Counted from the stretch's first letter, positions 6,639 through 14,422 are shown. The stretch: DNA of 14,521 bases from Candidatus Methanophagales archaeon ANME-1-THS (GCA_004212135.1 RXIE01000072.1:1-14521), one strand, 5' to 3'. Numbers and translations are program-made. The notes: generated by a model not told the origin, from the sequence alone.

Positions 6639-8580
6639 GCTGTACGTAATCGGTAAAGGAATCCACCTTCTTTCCGAATCTTTCATTTTCATCGTAACCA
6701 ACAAAAAGATCAACGGTTACCGGAAGCTCCTCTCTATATTCCCTAATCGGAACAATTTTGAATTTAAGTGTGCACATTGAACCTTCGTTGAGCGTTATGC
6801 CTCTCAACCCCTCGTCCACGAATAGTGTAAACCTATCAGAATACACCCTGACAGCGAAATCCGCGCGTGAATCGCCAGTATTTTTTATTTGAACCAAGGC
6901 TGTATATACTTTTCCAACCTTCATTACCGTTGGTACGCTTCTATTGAATACATCTTGACAGATTCTTCCCCACCCATTACCTGTTGGCAATTGGAGCTCT
7001 GATTCTGTTATATTGTTCCTTTTTAAAACGATACATGGGTAGGGATAACTCTGAGATCGGAAAACAATGCTATAATCTTCGAGTATCGCTACTTTTAACC
7101 CCCCTTTGAAATAGCGGGTATAAAATGAAGTCTTATGTATCGGCATTATGATATAATCTGGCTTTATCAGGTCGATTTTTTTAAGGCATGTGCTCTCCAA
7201 TTCTCTTTGGCTTTGGTTCGTTCCTATCCCTAAGAGGGAATACGTAGTTGCATTTAGATCCGTAAGATCTGCATAATAATCTAAGTTTTGGTTAGTAAAT
7301 TGGACAGTTCCTATTACAATTTGCTTCTTATAGCCGCTCCTGCTCACATCATTTTTTATATATTCCATACCACTTTTAACCCATGAATGGTCGCCTTCAT
7401 CCCATTGAGAAGAAGTGCATCCTGTAATAAATGAGGAAAATAGCATTATTGCTACGAGTAAAAGTATAAAGATTCTAAAAATATTCTTGAAGTTATTTTC
7501 TCCTCGCAGGAGTTCAAATGAGGTTACAGCAAGATGTGAAAGCATGACAAAGTAAAATGGGAAAGAATATATCAGGTAATGGGTGTAGGTCGCGCATATG
7601 ACCACATAAAACACGTATAAGGTGGATACAGAAATTAAAAGGATACTGCACCTCTTCTCTTTTCTTAGCAAATTAGGCAAATAAGAAAGAAAGGTTATAA
7701 TAAATAATAAAAATGCGGAGAACATAAAAAGCGTTGCCCAAGGCGGGATCAAGAACTCAGCACCCCACGCTAATACGCTATCCAACGCTTTTCCACCTTC
7801 TACGACTAAATAGTCTAAAGAAAGACTTGACACCTGCGTGCCAGTTGCTACCTTCGTGCTCATCTTCTCGAGATAATAGAACATAGGATCCAGGCCAAGG
7901 CCTGTATAGTACCATGATATAAGCAAGGGGGAAACAAACAAAAATGCAAATATGAAGATCAAAATAATCCGTTTATCTAACAGTGCTTTGAAATTAAATC
8001 CACTCGTCCACAGAACATATGCAAGCACTGCAGGGATCAAAAAAACAGATATATACTTTGCATCAAAAGCCAAGCCCAACATCGCCCCCGCGCATATCGC
8101 ATAGATCGTGCTTTTTCGATTCTCAAAGCATCGACTCAGCCAGAAAAAGTATAAGAATGCCGTAATAAAGAATAATGTGAACGCTTCAAGCATGAATATA
8201 CGACTAAATAAACAGTGATACGCTGAGAAACAGAGTAGGAGAGCGGCTATTATTCCCGTCTTTTGATCGTATATCACCTTTCCAAAGAGGTATAACAGAG
8301 GAACAGTCAAACTCCCAAAGAGAACAGAAATCATCCTGAGGACCTCTATTCTTCCTTCAATGAGCAATGTAGTCACTGCTCCAATATATTGGGAAAATGG
8401 CGATGCGTATTCAAACACTACCGCCGTGGGAACAAAATTGTTTGCTATAATCCTATTGACGTTATTCCAATAGATATACTCATCTTGTGTTAGGCATACT
8501 TTTGATAGATTGACTACCCGTATTAGAAATGCCACGAAGAACAGGCCAAAGATTATCGGAATATCTCTTTTATTGCTCAT
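6625..8580 (-). CDS. GT-C membrane glycosyltransferase, GT39/ArnT-like
   Basis: A 651-residue polytopic protein of the dolichyl-phosphate-mannose/ArnT-like GT-C class. These enzymes use polyprenyl-phosphate sugars and add the sugar on the outer membrane face. After helix 1 comes the acidic pair D33-E34, the expected catalytic loop motif, and a second family motif S126-R127 to E132 (SRIFMLEA) lies further on. Some ten hydrophobic helices fill residues 7 to about 395. The soluble C-terminal part has an alpha/beta-looking segment (about 410-510). It ends in a beta-rich domain (about 545-645) that resembles the CARDB-type adhesion folds common in archaeal surface proteins. The start ATG overlaps the stop of the upstream UbiA-type gene (ATGA), showing coupling. 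The gene is rather AT-rich compared with those on the right. Sugar and acceptor are unknown. Confidence 0.87.
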   Translation of the reverse strand: MSNKRDIPIIFGLFFVAFLIRVVNLSKVCLTQDEYIYWNNVNRIIANNFVPTAVVFEYASPFSQYIGAVTTLLIEGRIEVLRMISVLFGSLTVPLLYLFGKVIYDQKTGIIAALLLCFSAYHCLFSRIFMLEAFTLFFITAFLYFFWLSRCFENRKSTIYAICAGAMLGLAFDAKYISVFLIPAVLAYVLWTSGFNFKALLDKRIILIFIFAFLFVSPLLISWYYTGLGLDPMFYYLEKMSTKVATGTQVSSLSLDYLVVEGGKALDSVLAWGAEFLIPPWATLFMFSAFLLFIITFLSYLPNLLRKEKRCSILLISVSTLYVFYVVICATYTHYLIYSFPFYFVMLSHLAVTSFELLRGENNFKNIFRIFILLLVAIMLFSSFITGCTSSQWDEGDHSWVKSGMEYIKNDVSRSGYKKQIVIGTVQFTNQNLDYYADLTDLNATTYSLLGIGTNQSQRELESTCLKKIDLIKPDYIIMPIHKTSFYTRYFKGGLKVAILEDYSIVFRSQSYPYPCIVLKRNNITESELQLPTGNGWGRICQDVFNRSVPTVMKVGKVYTALVQIKNTGDSRADFAVRVYSDRFTLFVDEGLRGITLNEGSMCTLKFKIVPIREYREELPVTVDLFVGYDENERFGKKVDSFTDYVQLIER

Positions 8581-9596
8581 GAATCTACAAATATCTCCAT
8601 GTGTGATAAAACCTTTTGTTTTATTGAGTGATAGCGATGTTTAGCTACGTAATATTGAGACCCAAGTGCCACTAAAAGAAAAGCTGTATTTAAGGGCGAT
8701 CTAAGGCTCAGAATAAGTGCGAGAAATGGGGGGAATACATTATTGAGCAGGATATAGAGGCAGGAAAGATAGAGGGGAACGATTTTCTCTTCCCGTTTTA
8801 TTCTGCCATTGGCAATCATTAAGAAGAGCACAATATACGTTAGTAAGGTTATAACAAGAAGAATCGCTGCGGATGGAACCTTGAGGCTTATAAGGATGCA
8901 AAGCATAATAATGAGAATCCCCGAGACAGGACTTACTACAGTCCTGAAAATAGTTAAAGACCGCTCTATCCCTATCCGCCTAACATACGAATTGATGCCT
9001 GTTTTGAGATCAGATTCATAATCAAGAATCTGGTGGGTTAGAATCTCTGAGATATGGATGGAAAATGACGTGATAACAAAGAGAAAGGTGTCTATCTCAA
9101 AGTGGTCGAAGACTGCAAATACTGCGAGAACTGGTAACGTCTTCTCGGTGAGACCATTTATGATGATTCCGACAATACCTCTGCTTTTAAATCGTAACGG
9201 TGGTGCGCAATAGAAGAAACCCCAAAAAATAGATGAACTCAGGATTATACTGAATAGTACTTTTTTGAGCAGTAAAAAATGGACTACATGCACTATGATA
9301 ATGGAGAATACCAGACAATTTATGAGTATGAACATGAATTCAGGCAGCTCCTGTATCGTTCTTTTTTTACCTGCTGCGATGTCAACCGCTCTATCGAAAT
9401 AATCATTGATCAAAAATCCAAACATAAGGTAAAAGCCATATAACGAGATCAGAAGTAAAGAATCTAAAAATCCAAAATCATTTACCGTAACCAAATTATA
9501 TAAAATTGCAAGTAATAGTATATGAAAATCATAGCTCATCCATACCTTCCAACCTCTGTAACCCACCAATCTCCTTATCGAAGTCATGCCGATCAT
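8577..9596 (-). CDS. UbiA-superfamily prenyltransferase
   Basis: A 339-residue integral membrane protein of the UbiA superfamily, enzymes that transfer a prenyl chain from a diphosphate to an acceptor, or phosphoribose to a polyprenyl phosphate. Both metal-diphosphate motifs are present: N64-D65-x2-D68-x3-D72 after helix 2, and D192-x3-D196 in LDYESD. A YCAPPLRFK segment (129-137) matches the family's conserved YSxPPxRxK. About eight or nine helices are visible. The start could be M1 (9596) or M4 (9587), and neither has a clear ribosome-binding site. It is followed by the GT-C gene with an ATGA overlap. Candidate roles are archaeal lipid-ether synthesis, quinone-type prenylation, or making a polyprenyl-phosphate sugar donor for its partner. 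Sequence alone does not decide. Confidence 0.88.
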   Translation of the reverse strand: MIGMTSIRRLVGYRGWKVWMSYDFHILLLAILYNLVTVNDFGFLDSLLLISLYGFYLMFGFLINDYFDRAVDIAAGKKRTIQELPEFMFILINCLVFSIIIVHVVHFLLLKKVLFSIILSSSIFWGFFYCAPPLRFKSRGIVGIIINGLTEKTLPVLAVFAVFDHFEIDTFLFVITSFSIHISEILTHQILDYESDLKTGINSYVRRIGIERSLTIFRTVVSPVSGILIIMLCILISLKVPSAAILLVITLLTYIVLFLMIANGRIKREEKIVPLYLSCLYILLNNVFPPFLALILSLRSPLNTAFLLVALGSQYYVAKHRYHSIKQKVLSHMEIFVDS

Positions 9597-9696
9597 TCAT
9601 ATGTGATAAGCAGCAAAATAAATCTTCATGGTTTCATTCTCAGCAGGAACATATTCTGTTATGAAGAAGTTTTGCTTATCTCTCTTTAACAGTATT

Positions 9697-9722
9697 ATAA
9701 AAGAGTGTAATAAAAGAGTGTA
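9697..9722. repeat. 13-bp perfect tandem repeat in divergent promoter region
   Basis: ATAAAAGAGTGTA occurs twice with no gap, at 9697-9709 and 9710-9722, immediately upstream of the GT4 gene. The first copy belongs to a TATA-like stretch (TTATAAAAG) about 40 bases before the ATG at 9741, suiting a transcription start near 9726 and a leader of about 15 bases. Read on the minus strand, TTTTATAATA here could also be a TATA box for the prenyltransferase gene, with a leader of about 75 bases. The duplication may be an operator or a chance slippage. Confidence 0.6.
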
Positions 9723-9740
9723 AGACAAAGGAATAAGAGA

Positions 9741-10898
9741 ATGCCAATGAGAATCGCACTGCTCACAACCTGGTTCCCGCCGGTCATCGTTGGGAGCGGG
9801 AACAGGTTCTATGAACTCGGTAAGAGACTTGCGGCCAAGCACGAGATCCATGTATACACCACGGGCATACCCGGCACCGTACGGGAAGAGGAAATGGATG
9901 GCATGCAGGTCCACCGATATGGCATCTTCGATCCTTCAAAGAAGAGCATTGAGAAGGAATCTACCGTACTCAGCCTCATATTGAGCGGGCGACTGCTCAC
10001 TGAAAAGTCGTCTGAACTCATTCGAGGGTTCAAGAGCTTTGATCTCGTCGATTGTAATATAGTTTCCAAAGTGCTGCCCTATGTCGCATCCCTCATATCA
10101 AAATCTATGCATATACCGCTCATTGAAACCTGGCACGAGGTCTGGTACGAACAGAATTTTACGCAATATAGCCCCTTTAGAGCGTTACCCGGATTTGTTC
10201 TTGAATCACTGATGCCATGGTTCTCTGATATTAATATTGCGGTCTCTGAGACGACGAAGCGCAGATTGATCGAGTTACTCAGGGTGAATCCGCACAAAAT
10301 CGTGGTGATCTCAAATGGGGTCGATCTAAAGAAATTCGAAGCAAAGGGTGAAAAAACGTACGGGAGAATTTTATATGTGGGGCGGTTAGAGCGCCATAAA
10401 CGCGTCGACAGGTTACTTTTGGCGTATGAGCGATTGAAACGAGTTCACCCTGAGATTGAGCTCATCATCATTGGTAAGGGTCCACAAAAAGAATATCTTC
10501 AACATTTCTCAGAGAAGCTGAAACTCGAAAATGTAACCTTCCTAGATCCCTTACCCTACGAGAGACTACTAGAGGTTATGAAATCGTCGTGGATCGTCGT
10601 GCAACCATCCATTCGAGAAGGGCAGGGGATCGTGCTCTTAGAGGCGATGGCCGCGGGTACGCCGCCCATCGCCGTCCAAGCAAAGGGAAGTGCAGTGGGC
10701 GATGTAATTAAGAATAATGACAATGGCTTGTTAGTTCCGGAAGGAGGAATGGAGCGTGCAATACACCGGTTATTGACCGATGACGATTTATACCAGCAGT
10801 TAAGAAAGCAGGGACTAACTTTTGTTCGGGCTTACGACTGGGCTATACTAGCGAACAAAGTAGATGAGATCTATGAAAAGTTAGAAGAAACGCGATGA
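9741..10898 (+). CDS. GT4-family glycosyltransferase
   Basis: A 385-residue cytoplasmic GT-B fold glycosyltransferase of family GT4, which moves a sugar from a nucleotide-sugar to a growing glycan or lipid with retention of configuration. The N-terminal domain starts with the strand MRIALLTTWFPP and a glycine loop (VGSGNRF). The C-terminal nucleotide-binding domain begins at LYVGRLERHKRVD and holds the family E-x7-E motif, E293 to E301 (REGQGIVLLEA), followed by MAAGTPPIA. There is no signal or membrane segment. An AAAGGA site eight bases upstream supports ATG 9741, and M3 (9747) is also possible. It opens a three-gene operon and overlaps the methyltransferase by four bases (ATGA). Its product would fit the flippase encoded at 648-2198. 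Confidence 0.92.
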   Translation: MPMRIALLTTWFPPVIVGSGNRFYELGKRLAAKHEIHVYTTGIPGTVREEEMDGMQVHRYGIFDPSKKSIEKESTVLSLILSGRLLTEKSSELIRGFKSFDLVDCNIVSKVLPYVASLISKSMHIPLIETWHEVWYEQNFTQYSPFRALPGFVLESLMPWFSDINIAVSETTKRRLIELLRVNPHKIVVISNGVDLKKFEAKGEKTYGRILYVGRLERHKRVDRLLLAYERLKRVHPEIELIIIGKGPQKEYLQHFSEKLKLENVTFLDPLPYERLLEVMKSSWIVVQPSIREGQGIVLLEAMAAGTPPIAVQAKGSAVGDVIKNNDNGLLVPEGGMERAIHRLLTDDDLYQQLRKQGLTFVRAYDWAILANKVDEIYEKLEETR

Positions 10899-11803
10899 GG
10901 AACAGAAAGGTGATAGAAGAACTGGGTAAGTATCTTTTTATATTCGATGAGGGCTATGGCACAGCATACGAGCGATACGCACTCAACCGATTCATATCTC
11001 AACTAGTGAAAAAGTATGACATCTTGAAGGTATTAGAACTGCCCGCGAATGGCGTTATGGGAATACCGGGCATAAAAAGCTTAATATTCGCAGAACTTGG
11101 CTGTGAGGTCACGGTAGCGCATCCATCAAGAGTTTTTTTGGAGACCGCCAAAGGAATATGGGATGTTTTGGGATTGGATGCACACTTTATCAAATCTAAT
11201 TGGATCAATTCCGAATTTGGTGACAATACATTCGATTTAGTCTGGAATTTCTGCGTTTTTGAACATTTTTACGACCCGAAAAGAGTAATTCAAGAAATGG
11301 TACGGGTAACAAGGCGATACCTCTTTATTGAAATTCAAAACATACTTAATCCTGGTTTTCCACTCCATCGCTTCTATCACTGGGTCAGAAGAGAACCGTG
11401 GGATCATGGGAGCCCAAGTAAAATGAAACTCTCTAGTATCACCACCATTATTAATGAATTGAATGCTACGACAGTGGAAACAGGAGCGACCGATATGCCA
11501 CCCTGGCCAGATATTAACATAAAAGTAACGGAGATGGCATCTAAAAAGGCCTCAGTGCCCATTTGGAATGATGAGACCGAGATAACGTGCGACTTAAGAC
11601 CCGCTGTTAAAATCAAGCCGCTACCTAGTATTATAAACGACATTCGAAAATTTGAGAAATGCTCTGGGAAAGAAGAGATAATACTCCAGTTATTTCTCCT
11701 GTGGTATCATCTGGTTGAAAGTAAAGCACCTCATTCCATAAAAAAATTTCTTGCCCATCACCCCTATGTACTGGCAGAGAAGAGGAGTTCAAAATGGCGG
11801 TAA
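10895..11803 (+). CDS. Class I SAM-dependent methyltransferase (atypical motif I)
   Basis: A 302-residue protein with a Rossmann-type methyltransferase core in residues 40-150. Motif I reads VLELPANGVMGIPG (46-59) instead of the usual glycine triplet, with E48 ending the first strand. A hydrophobic second strand (CEVTVAHPS) follows, then a motif IV region FDLVWNFCVFEHFYDPKRV like that of Methyltransf_11 proteins, and a further strand RRYLFIEIQN. Residues 155-302 are a tail of helices and charged segments without recognised motifs. The start overlaps the GT4 stop by four bases and the end overlaps the DUF362 gene by ten, so the three are almost surely co-transcribed. Methylation of a sugar or glycan lipid is a reasonable guess. 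Loss of activity is possible given the altered glycine loop. Confidence 0.82.
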   Translation: MRNRKVIEELGKYLFIFDEGYGTAYERYALNRFISQLVKKYDILKVLELPANGVMGIPGIKSLIFAELGCEVTVAHPSRVFLETAKGIWDVLGLDAHFIKSNWINSEFGDNTFDLVWNFCVFEHFYDPKRVIQEMVRVTRRYLFIEIQNILNPGFPLHRFYHWVRREPWDHGSPSKMKLSSITTIINELNATTVETGATDMPPWPDINIKVTEMASKKASVPIWNDETEITCDLRPAVKIKPLPSIINDIRKFEKCSGKEEIILQLFLLWYHLVESKAPHSIKKFLAHHPYVLAEKRSSKWR

Positions 11804-12933
11804 AAATAGTCAAGGCTGATAAGTATGCTGTTAAGCGGTTAACACCATTGATGAGGGATGCATTAGAAGAGTTAGGCGTGGACCTTCAAACCAAAAGGAC
11901 GGCACTTCTAAAGCCAAATATTGTCATACCCGTGAAACCAGCCTCCGCGATAATAACCCACCCTGCCGTGGTGGAAGCGGTGGTTGCTGTGCTTGAGGAG
12001 AACGGCTTTGAGGATATCGTGGTAGGCGAAGGCGCAGGTCTGGGTGCTGACGAGAGTGAAATTTTTGAGGTTGCGGGGTATACCAAATTGGAGAGACGGG
12101 GTGTAAGACTCGTCAACCTGAATAAAGCGGAACGTGTGGAGATAAACTGGAAATATGGCCGGTTGAGAGTACCGAAGATCGTGGCAGAAGCAGATCTGTA
12201 TGTGAATCTGCCGAAGATGAAAACGCATGGTCAGACGGTCGTTACCTTATCATTGAAGAATCAAAAAGGGATTTTGTCACATGCGGACAAGATGAGATTT
12301 CACAAGTGGGGATTGCATGAACCCCTCGTGGAACTGGCGAAAGTGGTGAAGCCTGATTTGATTGTGGTTGATGCGCTTGAAGCGATGGAGGGTGAGGGGC
12401 CTCTGCGGGGTAAGAAGAAGAAAGTAGGTGCGTTGGTTATCGGAACCAACCTTTTGGAAACGGATATAGCATGTTGCGAACTCATGGGTATAAACCCGAA
12501 CGAGGTGGAGCACCTCACTATAGGGATGAGGGAAGATATAGGCGCAGCAAATCCTCATTTAATTGCGGGTAGCGATGCTCTTAAGACGAGCTTCAAGAGA
12601 GCGAATGCGGCATACGGAAACATACTGAAGGTATATTCCTGGAGAAATCCCTACGCGTGCTCGATGTGTATCGATTCGTTCACCTTGGCGGTGAAATCCG
12701 CATTGAGGGATCCAAAATACTGGCTCACCTTTCTACCAAAATTCGCGTATCTTGCGCTCTTCAAACGAATAGATATCATTCAAGGATTTCATGCCCACAT
12801 ACCGGATAAGCATGGGAGAATAATCTGTCTCGGGGATTGTACCAAAGAACTAGCAAAAAAGAATAATTCCCGGTATGTAAAAGGCTGTCCGCCAACTTCC
12901 GAAGAGATTATTGCAGCTCTAATGAGGAGTTAA
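11794..12933 (+). CDS. DUF362 domain protein with C-terminal cysteine motifs
   Basis: A 379-residue cytoplasmic protein of the DUF362 (COG2006) family, whose biochemical role I cannot name with confidence. Family hallmarks are LLKPNIV near the start, THPAVVEAVV, the VVGEGAG loop, DLYVNLPKMKTHG, LSLKNQKGIL and IVVDALEAMEGEGP. The last 95 residues hold C289-x2-C292, C345-x3-C349 and a final GCPP with C365, which together could bind an iron-sulfur cluster or zinc. Many DUF362 relatives end in a ferredoxin domain; here the spacing is not that of a classical ferredoxin. ATG 11794 is supported by a GAGGAG site at 11782-11787 inside the methyltransferase gene. It is the last operon gene, with a hairpin terminator 27 bases after its stop. 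A redox or cofactor-linked step in the same pathway is a guess. Confidence 0.88.
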   Translation: MAVKIVKADKYAVKRLTPLMRDALEELGVDLQTKRTALLKPNIVIPVKPASAIITHPAVVEAVVAVLEENGFEDIVVGEGAGLGADESEIFEVAGYTKLERRGVRLVNLNKAERVEINWKYGRLRVPKIVAEADLYVNLPKMKTHGQTVVTLSLKNQKGILSHADKMRFHKWGLHEPLVELAKVVKPDLIVVDALEAMEGEGPLRGKKKKVGALVIGTNLLETDIACCELMGINPNEVEHLTIGMREDIGAANPHLIAGSDALKTSFKRANAAYGNILKVYSWRNPYACSMCIDSFTLAVKSALRDPKYWLTFLPKFAYLALFKRIDIIQGFHAHIPDKHGRIICLGDCTKELAKKNNSRYVKGCPPTSEEIIAALMRS

Positions 12934-12959
12934 AAAAACCATTGGTGCAAAAATAATAA

Positions 12960-13009
12960 AAAAGCGGTTGAGTTTCACCAAGCACTCAACTGCTTTTCCA
13001 TTCTTTTTT
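12960..13009 (+). terminator. Hairpin terminator after the GT4-methyltransferase-DUF362 operon
   Basis: The arms 12960-12973 (AAAAGCGGTTGAGT) and 12984-12997 (ACTCAACTGCTTTT) pair over 14 positions with a ten-base loop. All pairs are Watson-Crick except one G-U wobble. A T-rich stretch follows, including six T at 13004-13009. On the minus strand the wobble becomes a C-A mismatch but a T-rich stretch also follows, so it may end the convergent peptidase transcript as well. The wobble direction favours the plus strand. Confidence 0.7.
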
Positions 13010-13026
13010 ATTCCTTTCGCACTCTC

Positions 13027-14376
13027 CTATTTGCCAAAGTCGAGAGCACTTGCAAGATGATCGAATACGTCAGTTATGTCCCCGGTCGGTGTGTTTGGAA
13101 GTACCATCTCCCATGATGCGGAGTCCTCGCATAGTATCAGCCCTGTTCTGGGGTTCGTGAGCACAGCATGCCACGTATACGTTCCTGCCGGAATACTGGG
13201 CACGGTGAGCAGCTTCTCAGTGCTGTATTCGAATCCCGCGGTGAGCGTGACCGAAGGCTTGTTTATGAACCAGACGGTCTTTCCATCAGGTTTCTCGACC
13301 CCGATATGGACACTCACAGCCTGCTCCTCACCAGGATTTGTAGCACCTAAGCTGACGAGCATTTGATCACCTGGTTCGTAGCGGAATTCATCAGTGGAGA
13401 TCGAGATTGTGGGAGCACGCGCTTGATACACATCCACCAGGTAAGCCGTTCCCGATTCGATACCACATTCTCCGTATTTTATCCTGAACCAACCACCTTC
13501 GCCCCACTCAGGTCCCCAACTGTTCTTGCAAATCCAGCATTGATTCGTATCGTCCCAGCCAACGAGCGTAACTAAGTGACCGCCCTCGTATCTTCCCGAG
13601 ACATGCTCATAGACACCCTCTTTATAGTAAAAGAAATCGGTATAGACATTCATTGAGGTTGGCAGGGGCGCTTTGAGCAGGTAACCCTTTATGTCCTCTT
13701 CTGTTGGATTAACCCAGCCCCACTCCTTGATCTTCCAGGTTCTGTCTGCCCAATCCGGGCATGCATCACTGCATGGAATTGTGTCATCAGCGCGGTAGGG
13801 GAAGCACGTTTCATCAACAGTTCCCTGACCTTTAAGCCAGTTCAAAGTCCTTGATAAGTACCAGCCATTGCAACTACCCGGTGAGCATGAGAGAAGATCT
13901 TGCTCTGAAAGATCCAGGTCTATATCGGGATTAGCTTCTTCGATGTTATTTTGTGCCTCCATGGCGGCGATCGCGCCAAATGCCCAGCAGCTTCCACAAG
14001 CTGCCTGATCCTTGATCGAAGTCGTCCAATCCGTTCCACCTACATTGCGCCAGTCAAGAGCTGGCTGATATGCGCTCGTTTCTGCTTTAGCTCCCTCTAT
14101 TACCTCTGGTAAGTCTGTTAAACCACATAGTCCTTTCCTCATCTCCTGAGCTCGTCGTGATACCGAGGTTTCACCCGCCGTCCATTGAGCACCACGGTCC
14201 ACTATTGCCTTTCTTATCGCGTCCAAATCGCGGTCTCCCGAATCATTCAACGCCTTCGGCAAACGGTTTATACTCTGTGCCGCTTTAGAATATCCTAAAA
14301 CCGAGAGCGGCATTAGTACCAGCATCGCGGTTATAACAATTGCCAAAATTGCCTTTCTTCCCTTTCTTGTTACCAT
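13027..14376 (-). CDS. Secreted papain-family (C1A) cysteine peptidase with Ig-like tail
   Basis: A 449-residue exported protease. A signal peptide (residues 1 to about 28) is followed by a pro-region with the segment GAQWTAGETSVS. The papain domain (about 107-318) has the oxyanion Q124, catalytic C130 in ACGSCWAF, H267 in EGGHLVTLVGWDD, N285 in CKNSWGPEWGEGGW, and extra cysteines (C164, C169, C191, C202, C206, C280, C283, C304) that could form disulfides. Residues 320-430 form a beta-rich Ig/CARDB-like domain starting APTISIS. The C-terminal end has no hydrophobic anchor. All catalytic residues are intact, so it should be active outside the cell, perhaps on surface-layer or scavenged protein. 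The start at 14376 is fixed by a perfect GAGGTGAT site. It is monocistronic here and convergent with the DUF362 operon. Confidence 0.95.
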   Translation of the reverse strand: MVTRKGRKAILAIVITAMLVLMPLSVLGYSKAAQSINRLPKALNDSGDRDLDAIRKAIVDRGAQWTAGETSVSRRAQEMRKGLCGLTDLPEVIEGAKAETSAYQPALDWRNVGGTDWTTSIKDQAACGSCWAFGAIAAMEAQNNIEEANPDIDLDLSEQDLLSCSPGSCNGWYLSRTLNWLKGQGTVDETCFPYRADDTIPCSDACPDWADRTWKIKEWGWVNPTEEDIKGYLLKAPLPTSMNVYTDFFYYKEGVYEHVSGRYEGGHLVTLVGWDDTNQCWICKNSWGPEWGEGGWFRIKYGECGIESGTAYLVDVYQARAPTISISTDEFRYEPGDQMLVSLGATNPGEEQAVSVHIGVEKPDGKTVWFINKPSVTLTAGFEYSTEKLLTVPSIPAGTYTWHAVLTNPRTGLILCEDSASWEMVLPNTPTGDITDVFDHLASALDFGK

Positions 14377-14379
14377 ACA

Positions 14380-14387
14380 ATCACCTC
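14380..14387 (-). promoter_or_regulatory. Consensus Shine-Dalgarno of the C1A peptidase
   Basis: GAGGTGAT on the minus strand is fully complementary to the usual archaeal 16S rRNA tail and stands three bases before ATG 14376. It is the strongest such site in the window and suggests high expression of the peptidase. Confidence 0.75.
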
Positions 14388-14422
14388 TTTCGTATGTTTC
14401 TTTTCTTCAAAGGTAAGAGGAC

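Noticed and set aside
9615..9622. TATA box TTTATTTT for the UbiA gene
   Set aside because: It is too close to ATG 9596 (about 22 bases from its centre) and would suit only the ATG at 9587, so it is not listed as a feature.
9597..9914. 105-residue minus-strand open frame upstream of the UbiA gene
   Set aside because: It runs through the promoter region and the well-supported GT4 start, and its protein shows no domain.
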